A DNA stretch of 64,000 nt from Clostridium sp. D33t1_170424_F3 (GTDB lineage Bacteria > Bacillota > Clostridia > Oscillospirales > Acutalibacteraceae): NCBI RefSeq assembly GCF_015667585.1, contig NZ_JADPEG010000016.1:1-64000 (forward strand), in the 5' to 3' direction. The notes beneath the pieces were generated by a model. It made no database searches. It saw nothing but the letters and a program-made list of their open reading frames with translations, and was not told the origin of the DNA. Each line of letters starts with the position of its first letter. Positions within the stretch are counted from its first letter, which is position 1. Shown here piece by piece: positions 23,601 to 31,547 of this stretch. The position numbers and the translations under genes were made by a program.

Positions 23601-24209
23601 GCCCTTGAGCACAGCGGTGCCCTCCAGCTTCGCATCTTTGGCTTCGTAGGAGTAAATTTCCGTTCCCGGTGCGTAGGGCTTTGCGATTTTGAGGCCGTGA
23701 ATGCCGTATGCGGTGGTCGAAAGCTGTACATTATGGCAGTAATCGTATTTAAAATAATCGATTTCCCATTCCGCAAAGCTTGTTGCGTCGCTCAGCTCCC
23801 GGAACTCGGAAGCCGGCATATCCTGGCAGGTGAACAGGCCGTTTGAGGTGTAAAGGCCGACCTTTAGGCCCTTGTCGTGAAGCTGTTGGGACAACCAGTT
23901 GCCGTCGTGCGGGAAGCGGATCGGATCAAACTGCAGCCGGCCGTTTACATCCCGTTCAGAGGACTGCCAGTTGTCGTCCAGATTGACATACTCATATCCT
24001 ACGTCTTTCAGACCGTGTTCCACCATGGCGTCTGCTGTGTCGACAATCAGGTCTTCGTCGATGTTTGCCCAGAACGCGTTCCAGCTGGACCATCCCATGG
24101 GAGGCGTTTTTCCAACGCCGTTATCATGCGCGCTAGCGCCGGTCGCCAGCATGGCCGCCGCCAAAAATGCGGTGACGACTGCGGTGGCGAATTTTGTAAC
24201 CCGTTTCAC
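20673..24209 (-). CDS. Secreted GH27 glycosidase with internal CBM, NPCBM pair, FIVAR and dockerin
   Basis: 1178 residues with a signal peptide. The GH27 (alpha-galactosidase family) domain covers about 30-565: PPMGWSSWNAF, the nucleophile Asp in YFKYDYCHN (Asp156) and the WNDPDML motif (397-403). A CBM35/CBM6-like beta domain (about 188-300) is inserted into the barrel between these motifs. Next come a NEW3-type domain (about 575-685), two NPCBM-like domains (about 695-825 and 835-970), two FIVAR helix bundles (about 980-1115) and a type I dockerin (1119-1174) with two Ca2+ loops (LNGDGKLDQKDIDILR, YDGNGIVDVRDLIK). It is an extracellular galactoside hydrolase meant to dock on a cohesin; a cohesin-type protein lies two genes upstream. 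The ATG follows AGGAGG. Confidence 0.92.
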   Translation of the reverse strand: MKRVTKFATAVVTAFLAAAMLATGASAHDNGVGKTPPMGWSSWNAFWANIDEDLIVDTADAMVEHGLKDVGYEYVNLDDNWQSSERDVNGRLQFDPIRFPHDGNWLSQQLHDKGLKVGLYTSNGLFTCQDMPASEFRELSDATSFAEWEIDYFKYDYCHNVQLSTTAYGIHGLKIAKPYAPGTEIYSYEAKDAKLEGTAVLKGNYIDGLGENAGFATFTVNVPEAGAYALNLDFYKKPSSTEVPMFITINGDDRHPYRMMLPATGYTDGAPGSRAAAMLELNAGENTLKFYNPIRSSNRDYDTARYNYGFMRDNLMQATEKYAAENGKENRPIAFSICEWGGRQPWVWGGQTGNLWRTTGDISASWSSVMSIYDVNVNLYQYAGRYGKEDGDYDYGWNDPDMLEVGNGSLTHDENVSHFSLWCQMASPLILGNDLRKLDNESEVLEIIKNEDAIAINQDPTAIQGIKFKDDGDLEYLVKPLTDGRVSLLMFNRSGEDATMSMEISQIGDLVRDKDETYYENYYNLDKTAVYHLKDVWEKNEDGANVEFDSPVASAVVPSHGVKMYIVSPGEEVDKAVYVIGSLSKTRLKSGESAVLTAKLVNGGKTTVENASLSLKLPEGVTAKALSSTVANNLATGDSLEAQYRITAGNVSLTNEPLIVSALLLYEGDRQPATAEFKASVSVENVDPGDPLEDGPLTIHNWVSGKSGWGTIRQDRSINGNTLTIAGTTYPTGIGTHANSELVYFVGGRNVQFTALCGSDDDSGGNGDIRFYVYGDDELLFDSGVMKWKSAAKPIDIKVMNHDYLRLVVDSCGNMDFDHADWIDPQIASYEPTTVLDGILTVKNALSVSSYWKDAVDGKNQDGGPLMLGGIDYSRPDGGFQVNAPGQAIYYIDGAAGVFTAKIGLGDEVLENAGKGATVNYKVYGDNDLLYEQYMDAYSDPIDVEVPMAGYKFLKLVVEEVESTLYDHACWVEPRFKASVNLLANMIDEAEEKLASTGNVSRDAADALRAAIDNAQAIVDKGSDATAEEIASAAKELREAMRKFDSATYVVDKSGLYGAIILAKCINEEDYDAAEWAAFKKVYDASYEVYLKEGASQEEVDKAEEKLRRAMKDLDWVANDLNGDGKLDQKDIDILRGYIAGTVELTDEQLLLADYDGNGIVDVRDLIKWKQYLANHGG

Positions 24210-24348
24210 ATAAATCCTCCTTTTTCATCTATTTTTGGCCCCTGCAAAAGTGATGCTGCCGCGGCCTTATCCCGGTTGGGCGGGACCAAACCTCCGGAGA
24301 CCGCCGGCATTTTTCCTTTGTAATGGAAGACGCATCCACAGGCCGGGG

Positions 24349-25959
24349 TCAGTTCCCCAGCAGGTGGCAAACGCCCAAAATGGTAAAACCAAGAAACAGA
24401 AGGGACATAAACAGCTTAACCAGATGTTCTTTTCCCGCAAACCGGTCCGCCAGTTCCAGATACTGTTTGCCCTTGTAGAGCAGCAGCGTCACCGCAACGG
24501 CGGGCAGGGACAGCATGACCGCGTAAAGAAGGAAGACCGCCGCGCCAAGCAGCCAATTTCCCGCGCCTGCGTCAAAATAGTAGAGCACAGTCGCGGCGAA
24601 AAGCTGGCCGGTGCACAGGAATTCCCCCACGGCAACGACTGCGCCCGCGGCCATGGCCGCAAAGAACAGCGCTTTTCCTGCGGAAACCTTTTGCATGCAG
24701 GTTTGATAGAATGTTTTCATCCTGGGTGTAAACTGTAAGATGGCTTTACCGGCCTGTCCCTTCCTTGTCCGGATAAAATCGATCAAACTTAAGGTGGCGA
24801 AAACAGCGCCCACAATGACCACCAGGACAGTGATTGCCGTGTTAATCCCAGACAGGAACGCCTTGCTGGCGGCGCTCAGTATGCCGTAGAATACGGTTCC
24901 CATCAGGAAATACGCGATGATCCTGCCGAGGATGAAGCCGGAACCCGCCTTGAGCACCCGGCGTTTGTCCGTGGCCAGCAGGGAGAACAGGAGCAGAATC
25001 AGCGACATCGAGCAGGGAGACAGTCCCCCGATGAAGCCGGACAGGGCGATCCAGAACAGGTCGGCGGCGGACATCGCCGCATTTTCCTGCGAAAAGGTCC
25101 CCGCGGCCGTCCCGCTTTCCAGCGCCTGCACCAAATGTTTGCTGATGTCGTCGTAGCCGACCAGATAGCCGCCGTCGTACAGAACGATTGGTACGCGCTG
25201 TTCTTCGGGCTTGACCTGGTGCTTGCGGTACAACGCGTTAATCCGTTCAATGTCGGCAATGTTTCCCGCGTTGACCGCGTCGACGCGGAAGGGCTTCTCC
25301 GTGACCGTTCCATCCGCGTTCTTTACCTGGATCTCTGTGACGCCGTCTAAAAATGCCTTTGCCTTTTCGCACTCCGCGCAGCCGTCCGCATACAGATACT
25401 GCACCGTCACCTGATTGGAAGCGGCTTTTCGGCTGGCATTCAGGGAATGGGTTACGGCGGTTTGAAAACCTTCCCCCAACTCCTGCGAGCCGATCATCAC
25501 GTCGTCCCCGATAAAGACGATCGGATGCAGCATCAGTTTTTCCTCGCTGATGTCCCGCTCCGCGAATTCCTGTTTCAGGGATTCCAGATTCTCTTCCTCC
25601 GCCACGTTGCAGATGGTCAAATCCGCTGTAACGTTGGGAAAATCCTTTTTGACCATCCCGAGAATATTCTCTTTGATGGTGGCTTCCTCATCGCAGGAAA
25701 GGCAGCGGTTATAAAAGTAATAGAGGATTTCCACCTCGCCTTCCCCGGTATCCGCGCCGGGGTTGACGGGAAGGGTGTCCACATAGCCGTCTTCCTCCGG
25801 AGCGCCCGTGTACCGCTCGCTCTCCATATGGGAGGGGGACGAGCTTGCCGGCGCTTCCGCTTCCGCAATGGCGGTGGGAAGCGCTGTCATGGCCGCCAGG
25901 AAAATCAGAAGGATGGAAAGGCAGGAAATCGTTCGACGTAGCTTGCTGCGATCGTGCAT
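24349..25959 (-). CDS. DsbD/CcdA-like membrane redox protein with two thioredoxin-like domains
   Basis: 536 residues. After a signal peptide, two extracytoplasmic thioredoxin-like domains carry CXXC motifs (YNRCLSCDEE and YADGCAECEKA). Residues from about 310 form a CcdA-type domain of six to eight helices with the characteristic Cys in GGLSPCSMSL and in GEFLCTGQLFAA. Proteins of this plan move electrons across the membrane to reduce or isomerise exported thiols. It lies between the cohesin-protein gene and the dockerin enzyme on the same strand (gaps 55 and 139 bp). The shared surface module has two conserved Cys, so a folding role for these proteins is plausible but unproven. The ATG follows GAGGTGAAA. 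Confidence 0.85.
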   Translation of the reverse strand: MHDRSKLRRTISCLSILLIFLAAMTALPTAIAEAEAPASSSPSHMESERYTGAPEEDGYVDTLPVNPGADTGEGEVEILYYFYNRCLSCDEEATIKENILGMVKKDFPNVTADLTICNVAEEENLESLKQEFAERDISEEKLMLHPIVFIGDDVMIGSQELGEGFQTAVTHSLNASRKAASNQVTVQYLYADGCAECEKAKAFLDGVTEIQVKNADGTVTEKPFRVDAVNAGNIADIERINALYRKHQVKPEEQRVPIVLYDGGYLVGYDDISKHLVQALESGTAAGTFSQENAAMSAADLFWIALSGFIGGLSPCSMSLILLLFSLLATDKRRVLKAGSGFILGRIIAYFLMGTVFYGILSAASKAFLSGINTAITVLVVIVGAVFATLSLIDFIRTRKGQAGKAILQFTPRMKTFYQTCMQKVSAGKALFFAAMAAGAVVAVGEFLCTGQLFAATVLYYFDAGAGNWLLGAAVFLLYAVMLSLPAVAVTLLLYKGKQYLELADRFAGKEHLVKLFMSLLFLGFTILGVCHLLGN

Positions 25960-26014
25960 GGCATTTCACCTCAGTTTGGATAGGTTAGGGCTGCGATTCA
26001 GGAAATGAGAAGCA

Positions 26015-28096
26015 TCAACCGATGGTAACTATACAGTGCTGCTGCGCGTTCTCGCCGGGCATCGTGGTATACACGCCGGTGCTCTGTCCCGGTGTGCCGA
26101 TGGCATAGACGCGGTAGTAATAATCGTTGCCGATCTTGGCAATAAACTGCGTTTTGAGTACGCTGCCGTTGCCGACGGTAAATTTCGGGGTCAGATTTTC
26201 GCCGTTCACAACCGTCATCTTGAAGCAGTAAGCGCTGCCACGGATCAGGGTAAACGGAAGGGTGGTATCGCTGCGCACAAAGGCTTTTTCCACAACGGCC
26301 TGTGCCGCGTTAACAACGGGGCTGACGACAGCGGTTCCGCCTTCGCCATATGCGTTGGCAGGCTTACGGGATGTTCCGGAGCTGCCGGAAGAGGTGCCCT
26401 TGGAGCTGTTGTGCGGTTTGTTCTCAAGGTTTTTCTCCGCCAGGAGCGCCGCGTCTTCTGCTGCCGCCAGTTCTTCCGGCGTTGCGTCCGGGTTCGCCAG
26501 CGCTGCTGCCAGGCCGTTCGCCGCCGCGGTATATTTCGCCGCGCTGGAAGCTGTGTAGCTGCTCAGGTTTTTGGCCTGCATCCGTGCGAGAAGGTCTTCC
26601 AGTTCCGCACGGTCCGGCTTTTTGCGCAGATTTGCAAGCGCTTCGCCCAATGCGTTCGCCGCTTTGTCAACTTCCTTCTGGGTTGCGTTCGGGCCGATGG
26701 CTTTTGCCTGCTCCAACGCCTCATTAAAGGCTTCCTGGCCGGCGTCCAGATATTCGTCCAGATCGATGGCTTCCGCCTGTGCGATCACTTCATCCAGTTC
26801 GGCGCGGTCCGCGCGGTTGGATTCCAACAGCGCGATCATGGCATCGTAAAGCGATTCATATGCGTTCTCGATGTCGTTTTTCAGCGCGTCGTCGTCCGCT
26901 ACGACTTCCTGCGCCTCGGCAAGAGCGGTTTCAAAGTCGCTCCACGCGGAGGTGAGGTAGTCGTTTTCGTCCAGGGTGAGGGCTGTCTCGATCAGGCCCT
27001 CCAGGGCGGTCTTGTCGCCAGACACAAAGGAGAGCATGTGGATCATGTGCATGAGCTCGCTCCATGCGTCGTCGATTTCCGCCTGTGTGGCCTCCGGATT
27101 GTCATAAACCTTCCCTGCGGTTTCAAATGCTTGATCAAACTTCTTTTTAACGGTTGGGACAAGGTCTTCTGTGTCGCCTGCGTCGATGCGCTCCTGCGCG
27201 TAATCGATCACGGCGCCCAGCGTCGTTTTATTGACGGTTTCAAAGACAAAGCCCAGCGTCGGGTTCAGGGTATCCATGCTGCCTGTATAGGTATAGGCGT
27301 CGTCGCCGATGAGGACCGGCTCGCCGCCGTTGATTGCTACGGAACGGAAGGTTCTGCCTTCCACGGTGGGGACAAAATCAAACGCCAGGTCCGCGCCGTT
27401 TTCGACGTCCTTCTGCTGGTAGGAACCGATCAGGTTTGCAAGCCGCTGTTCTTCGCCGCCAATCCACAGCTGTGCGGCCGGCGCGTTGAACGTTACGGTG
27501 AGGTCGGCTTTTTCCGGTGCGACCTGATGTCCCACATGTACGGCGGCATTTTGCAGAACGCCGACAATTTCGTCAAAGTCCGCGTTGTAGAGCATGACGC
27601 CGCCCATCTCGATGGTATAGTCGCCCTCCTCCATCGCTTCGTCCGCCTTGAAGGTTGCGGTGAAGACTGTGTCCGCATCCTTCGGCATGCCGTCGAGCGC
27701 GTCGCTGTCGTATACCACGGTGGTTTTAAGCTGGTCGTTGTGGATACCGGACGTCAGAGTTCCGGCGATCTTCTCTCCCGGCGTAACCTCCGCGCAGGTC
27801 AGCCCCTCCGGGTAGGTCAGGTTCATTTGCATGACGTAAATCGATGCATCCAGCTTGTCCAAGCCGTCGATTGCAAGCTTCACGTCAAAGCTGCTGCCGG
27901 CAGCCACGGTTTCCGGGGCGGTCAGGTTCATGTTGACCGTCTGTTCGCCGGAAGCCCGGGCTTTCTCTGCGGCAGCCGTTCCATCCGCGTTGGTTTCCGC
28001 CGCTGCGGCGGAAACGCTGGGAACAGAGCAGGCGGCTCCCAGAACCAGCAGGGCGGACAGCAAACCTGCCGTCCACTTTTGCCATGTTGTTTTCAT
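26015..28096 (-). CDS. Secreted cohesin-type protein with FIVAR repeats and shared C-terminal module
   Basis: 693 residues with a signal peptide. Residues 52-188 look like a cohesin: VAAGSSFDVKLAIDGLDKLD, then MQMNLTYPEGLTCAEVTPGE, then GDYTIEMGGVMLYNADFDEI, the beta-sandwich pattern that binds dockerins. Then come a beta domain (about 197-300, LANLIGSY to FVPTVEGRTF), about four FIVAR-like three-helix repeats (to about 570), a Ser/Gly/Thr-rich linker and a 105-residue C-terminal domain (TLPFTLIRGSAYCFKMTV to HCIVTIG). The part after the cohesin is shared with the GH92 and GH38 proteins. No LPXTG motif is visible. It is a likely surface receptor for the dockerin-bearing GH27 enzyme two genes downstream. 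The ATG at 28096 follows GGAAAGGAG. Confidence 0.8.
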   Translation of the reverse strand: MKTTWQKWTAGLLSALLVLGAACSVPSVSAAAAETNADGTAAAEKARASGEQTVNMNLTAPETVAAGSSFDVKLAIDGLDKLDASIYVMQMNLTYPEGLTCAEVTPGEKIAGTLTSGIHNDQLKTTVVYDSDALDGMPKDADTVFTATFKADEAMEEGDYTIEMGGVMLYNADFDEIVGVLQNAAVHVGHQVAPEKADLTVTFNAPAAQLWIGGEEQRLANLIGSYQQKDVENGADLAFDFVPTVEGRTFRSVAINGGEPVLIGDDAYTYTGSMDTLNPTLGFVFETVNKTTLGAVIDYAQERIDAGDTEDLVPTVKKKFDQAFETAGKVYDNPEATQAEIDDAWSELMHMIHMLSFVSGDKTALEGLIETALTLDENDYLTSAWSDFETALAEAQEVVADDDALKNDIENAYESLYDAMIALLESNRADRAELDEVIAQAEAIDLDEYLDAGQEAFNEALEQAKAIGPNATQKEVDKAANALGEALANLRKKPDRAELEDLLARMQAKNLSSYTASSAAKYTAAANGLAAALANPDATPEELAAAEDAALLAEKNLENKPHNSSKGTSSGSSGTSRKPANAYGEGGTAVVSPVVNAAQAVVEKAFVRSDTTLPFTLIRGSAYCFKMTVVNGENLTPKFTVGNGSVLKTQFIAKIGNDYYYRVYAIGTPGQSTGVYTTMPGENAQQHCIVTIG

Positions 28097-28554
28097 GTTT
28101 GTTCTCCTTTCCTTTTCAATAATCATATTCTTCCATCCAAGGAAACTGTACGGCCCTCCCTCCTCCTTGATTGAAAAGATGAAGGGTACAACGGAACCAA
28201 TATCAGTTTTTGCGTTCGCTGTACCCGCTTTTCCGATCGACGCTTATATTCTATCAAAGCAAACCGTGAAAATAAATGTATAATGTAAAATTGTTAAACA
28301 ATTTAAGTAAAAATTTTAAAGATTCAATTTATATTTTATAATATATGCTAATGTACAAAAAGAACATAAAACATTTTTTTGGGTGGTTATTGTGTTTTTC
28401 GGATGATATCAATTGGCAGCATATATTTATAAAATTGAGAAAACTTTTCCGTATGTCCCAACAACATAAAAAGTCGAACAAATCTTTGTTTGTTCGACTT
28501 TTTATGTTGGATATGATATACTGGTAAAAAAAGGATATAAAGGAGGGACTTTCC
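28097..28554. other. A/T-rich divergent intergenic region with 21-bp palindrome
   Basis: No gene fits this 458-bp gap between the cohesin gene (minus) and the zinc-ribbon gene (plus). A perfect inverted repeat with 21-bp arms (28462-28482 and 28489-28509) and a 6-nt loop carries AAAAAG/CTTTTT near its ends and could terminate transcription from either side. A/T-rich promoter-like sequence lies around 28250-28330 for the cohesin gene and 28505-28530 (TATGATATACT) for the plus-strand gene. Confidence 0.7.
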
Positions 28555-29028
28555 ATGCAAATTGAGCTAAGATGTTTAACATGCGGAGATATTGGCACAT
28601 TCCAGATGCACGAACTGGAACAGGGGAATCTGAGTTGTCCGTATTGCGGAATACAATTTCACCCGCATGATATAGGTCTTGCCTACGATCTTTTGGATAA
28701 AATGGACGCCTGCAACCGGCGTCAGCTGAGTTCTGTCCGCATACTGGGGATGCAAAAGGATCAGGAAACAGGAAACCGTTCGTTTGCGTACCGTGTGCTG
28801 CTGGAAGATTTTGAACAGCTCCGCACGATTTTTCTCATGAGCAGCGAGGAAACCCAGAAAAAGCTGGCGGCGTTGATTGACCGGATTTACCTGATGGTCA
28901 ACCGGGATAGAGATCAGGAAAAAACGCCGAATATCAATCAGCTGTACGAAGGGCTTTCCGTTGAATTTAAAGCTTCCTTTGAGGAGAAGAATCAAAACGC
29001 CATGCGTCTATTACATAGCGACGAATAA
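28555..29028 (+). CDS. Zinc-ribbon protein, unknown function
   Basis: 157 residues. The N-terminus has two CXXC pairs (LTCGDIG as CLTC, and CPYCGIQFH), a zinc ribbon. The remainder is helical and charged and ends in a coiled-coil-like segment. AAAGGAGGGACTTTCC precedes the ATG. It is 19 bp upstream of a DUF2461 gene and probably co-transcribed. No family recognised; nucleic-acid or protein binding through the zinc ribbon is a guess. Confidence 0.7.
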   Translation: MQIELRCLTCGDIGTFQMHELEQGNLSCPYCGIQFHPHDIGLAYDLLDKMDACNRRQLSSVRILGMQKDQETGNRSFAYRVLLEDFEQLRTIFLMSSEETQKKLAALIDRIYLMVNRDRDQEKTPNINQLYEGLSVEFKASFEEKNQNAMRLLHSDE

Positions 29029-29047
29029 AATACAGGGAGGAAACCGT

Positions 29048-29737
29048 ATGCCAATTACACCGAAAACGCTGGATTTTCTGGCGGAAAACCGCATCCAGAA
29101 CAGCCGCGCCTGGTATCAGGAGCACAAGCCGCAGTATCAGGAATGGGTATTGGAGCCGCTGAAGGAGCTTGCCGGACGGCTGGAGCCGGTGATGCTGCAA
29201 ATCGACCCGCTTTTGGTGACGGAACCGAAGGTGGACCGCACCATCTCCCGTATTTACCGCGATACCCGTTTTTCAAAGGATAAATCCCTGTACCGGGAGG
29301 TCATGTGGTGTGCCTACGAGCGCAACAAAAAGGAGTTCCCGGACATGCCCGGCTTCTTTTTTGAATTCTCGCCGGACGGGTTCCGGTATGGCTGCGGGTA
29401 TTATCAGGCGCCGGCAAAGCTCATGCAGGCCGCGCGGGAACTGATAATAGAAAAGGACCCGGTATTTACCAGTGTGTATGAGGCGATGAAGCGGCAAACC
29501 GAGTTCCAGCTGGAAGGAGAGTTCTACAAGCGCAGCAAATTTCCGGACCAACCGGAGGAACTGCGCCAATGGCTGGACCGGAAAAATCTGGATTTGATTC
29601 ACAACAGCAAGGACTTTGCACTGCTGTTTTCAGATACGCTTTGGGAAACGCTGGCACAGGGCTTTCAGCGCCTCGCGCCGTTTTATGCGTTCCTCTGCCG
29701 CGCAAGGGAAAAGACGATCCACAAAGAAGGGGAATGA
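29048..29737 (+). CDS. DUF2461 family protein
   Basis: 229 residues. The family hallmarks are visible: TLDFLAENRIQNSRAWYQEH at the start, RIYRDTRFSKDKSLYRE in the middle and GFFFEFSPDGFRYGCGYY after it. DUF2461 proteins (about 220 residues) are widespread and biochemically uncharacterised. The ATG at 29048 follows GGGAGGAAACC. It converges on the bactofilin gene, whose stop codon directly adjoins, with no room for a separate terminator. Confidence 0.9.
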   Translation: MPITPKTLDFLAENRIQNSRAWYQEHKPQYQEWVLEPLKELAGRLEPVMLQIDPLLVTEPKVDRTISRIYRDTRFSKDKSLYREVMWCAYERNKKEFPDMPGFFFEFSPDGFRYGCGYYQAPAKLMQAARELIIEKDPVFTSVYEAMKRQTEFQLEGEFYKRSKFPDQPEELRQWLDRKNLDLIHNSKDFALLFSDTLWETLAQGFQRLAPFYAFLCRAREKTIHKEGE

Positions 29738-30346
29738 TTACGGATCGATCAGCGTGTAGTCGCCGGTGATGGTCTTCACGGTGGAATCCTTGTGAATAAA
29801 CAGGCGGCCATTGCAGTCCAGCGTTTCAATCTGGCAGCCGGGGCCGATGGTAATGTCGCTGCCGTTGACGGTGCGCGCGGTGACGCCCTCCAGCTCGATG
29901 GTGGTCGCCTCGATCAGGTCTGCCTTTGACAGATTCTTAATGAACAGGCGCGCCAGCTTGCTGATACGGGACTTGATTACAACGCGGTCGCCGACGATTT
30001 CCTTTGCTTCAATCAGGCCGTCCGCCAGTACGGTGTCCGCGGAAATCTGGCCGGATACGGTCATGGAACCGTCGCAGTCGACCTCCTCCGCCTCGACGGA
30101 ACCGCTGTTGATTTTGCACAGTCCGTCCACCCGCAGGGTTTTGACCTGCACATTGCCGCTGAAGGTGGCCATACCGTCGCAGTCGATCAGGTTCGCTTTT
30201 GTAACGCCCTGACATTTGTATTTGCCGTCGATGTCGATGGTTTTTGCCGTGACGTCGCCTGTGCATTCGCCGATGCCGTCGATCCGGACAACCCCATATT
30301 CGCCGCCGTTGATTTTCCCGACGCCGTCAATACGAATATCCTGCAT
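29738..30346 (-). CDS. Bactofilin-like polymer-forming protein
   Basis: 202 residues made almost wholly of short beta repeats with regularly spaced hydrophobics (MQDIRIDGVGKINGGEYGVV, then VRIDGIGECTGDVTAKTIDI), the right-handed beta-helix of bactofilins. The spacing and the partner gene (DUF4004, 18 bp upstream) are those of the Bacillus YhbD/YhbE/YhbF group. Bactofilins polymerise without nucleotide into cytoskeletal scaffolds. AGGAGG precedes the ATG. Confidence 0.85.
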   Translation of the reverse strand: MQDIRIDGVGKINGGEYGVVRIDGIGECTGDVTAKTIDIDGKYKCQGVTKANLIDCDGMATFSGNVQVKTLRVDGLCKINSGSVEAEEVDCDGSMTVSGQISADTVLADGLIEAKEIVGDRVVIKSRISKLARLFIKNLSKADLIEATTIELEGVTARTVNGSDITIGPGCQIETLDCNGRLFIHKDSTVKTITGDYTLIDP

Positions 30347-30363
30347 AAAAAAATCCTCCTCAA

Positions 30364-30999
30364 TCAGCCTTTGATGGCCAGTTTCATGTTGTATTTCAGC
30401 TTGATTTGTCCCGCAAGCTCGCTGACAGGATAGGAGCCGAGCACCTGAACGTCGCCGTCAAAATGCAGCGCCGCGCTGCTTTTGACCAGGGCCAGATGAT
30501 GGCTGCCGCCCACTGTGAAAACCACACAGGTCATATCCATGCTTTTCAGCGCCTCAGCCAGGGGGATGCAGCGGCGGAGCAGCGCCTCCGTGTCCGCGGC
30601 GGATAACCGCAGCTCGCGGATTGCCCCGGAGAAAATGGCAAACAGCACCACTTCCGGGAACGTGTACTGCTCCTTCGGATAGATGGAAGCGAGCAGCGGC
30701 GGCAGGGAAGCGTCGATTTCCTCCATGCCGGCCAGCGCCTTAGCGGAAAGAAACGCGCCGGTTGCCTCCGGGGAAAGCATCTGCGCCAGCTCCTCCAGAG
30801 AATAGGAGTCTTTCAGCTCCAAAATGGATTTGATGCGCTGGAGCACCAAATCTTTTGGGAAAAAGGTCTCCTGTCCGGTGTAGGACGACTGTTTGATGAA
30901 CCATTCCTCCGGGATCAGCCGTTCCCGCTTCCAGCGGTAGAGCTGGCCATAGGAGATGCCCGTCATCGAGAGAAGCTCTTTTTTTGAAATGAGATCCAA
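30364..30999 (-). CDS. DUF4004 (YhbD-like) MerR-type regulator
   Basis: About 211 residues. The N-terminus (LISKKELLSMTGISYGQLYRWKRERLIPEEWF) is a MerR-like winged helix-turn-helix that precedes a helical linker and an alpha/beta domain (SMDMTCVVFTVGGSHHLALV). It matches YhbD of Bacillus, found next to bactofilin genes. I prefer the TTG at 30999, five to six bases after AAGGTGG; a GTG at 31008 overlaps that site. Its promoter is embedded in a 19-bp inverted repeat, so it probably controls itself and the bactofilin gene. Confidence 0.82.
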   Translation of the reverse strand: MDLISKKELLSMTGISYGQLYRWKRERLIPEEWFIKQSSYTGQETFFPKDLVLQRIKSILELKDSYSLEELAQMLSPEATGAFLSAKALAGMEEIDASLPPLLASIYPKEQYTFPEVVLFAIFSGAIRELRLSAADTEALLRRCIPLAEALKSMDMTCVVFTVGGSHHLALVKSSAALHFDGDVQVLGSYPVSELAGQIKLKYNMKLAIKG

Positions 31000-31013
31000 T
31001 GTATCCACCTTCT

Positions 31014-31071
31014 AACGTAACAATGTTTTGTTTCATGAGTATAGTATAACAAAACATTGTTACGTTGTCAA
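31014..31071 (-). promoter_or_regulatory. Promoter and palindromic operator of the DUF4004-bactofilin operon
   Basis: On the minus strand TTGACA (31071-31066) and TATACT (31048-31043) have a 17-bp spacer. A perfect 19-bp inverted repeat, 31014-31032 with 31048-31066, covers the spacer in one arm and the transcript start region in the other. The core is TAACAATGTTTTGTT. Confidence 0.88.
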
Positions 31072-31099
31072 GGGTGTTTTTTTAAAATAAAGGTTTCGA

Positions 31100-31410
31100 T
31101 TGCTTTTGGAAAGCAAGTGGAAATTCTTCTGATTTGTAATAGCAATCTTTATTGCTTGTTTGCTTTTGATAAAGCGGGAAAAAACCGCTGGTTTGCCCTC
31201 ATGCCGGGCGGCACCTCCGGTGGGGACGCTCGCTTGAGGCTAAAGCCTCGCTCGATGCTTCAAACGACCATCGCCGGAGGCGCGTCAGACACTGCGTGTC
31301 CGTCTTGCCACAAAAGTAAGCAAAAGCACGCGAAGGGGGGCGTGAGAGCTGGGCTCCGAGAGGGTACGACTCGCGCCCCCCTTCACCCCCGGTATCCCCC
31401 GTATACCTGA
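31100..31410 (+). repeat. Left arm of an inverted-repeat-bounded element
   Basis: This arm is closely similar to the reverse complement of 32404-32720. Shared blocks include GCGGG..AAAACCGCTGG, CCCTCATGCCGGGCGGCA, CTTGCCACAAAAGTAAGCAA, GAGAGCTGGGCTCCG and CACCCCCGGTATCCCC. One internal segment is rearranged or inserted relative to the other arm. No ORF is credible within it. Confidence 0.8.
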
Positions 31411-31547
31411 ATAGCTCAGGGAGGGAAATATGGTTTTCATTGACGGCGGAGCTTTGGCGTTCGGTTTTATTCTATAAGGTAGAAATTAAAAAAGGAATCA
31501 AACGAGTAGAATAGTATCATAATCATTTCTGAAAGGATGGAGTAAAA

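Noticed and set aside
26015-28096. Lipoprotein anchoring of the cohesin protein at Cys23
   Set aside because: The residues before the Cys (LGAA) do not make a normal lipobox, and a signal-peptidase I-type site (SVSA) follows.
28329-28598. An 89-codon minus-strand frame over the palindrome
   Set aside because: It spans the palindrome and the start of the zinc-ribbon gene and has a low-complexity composition.
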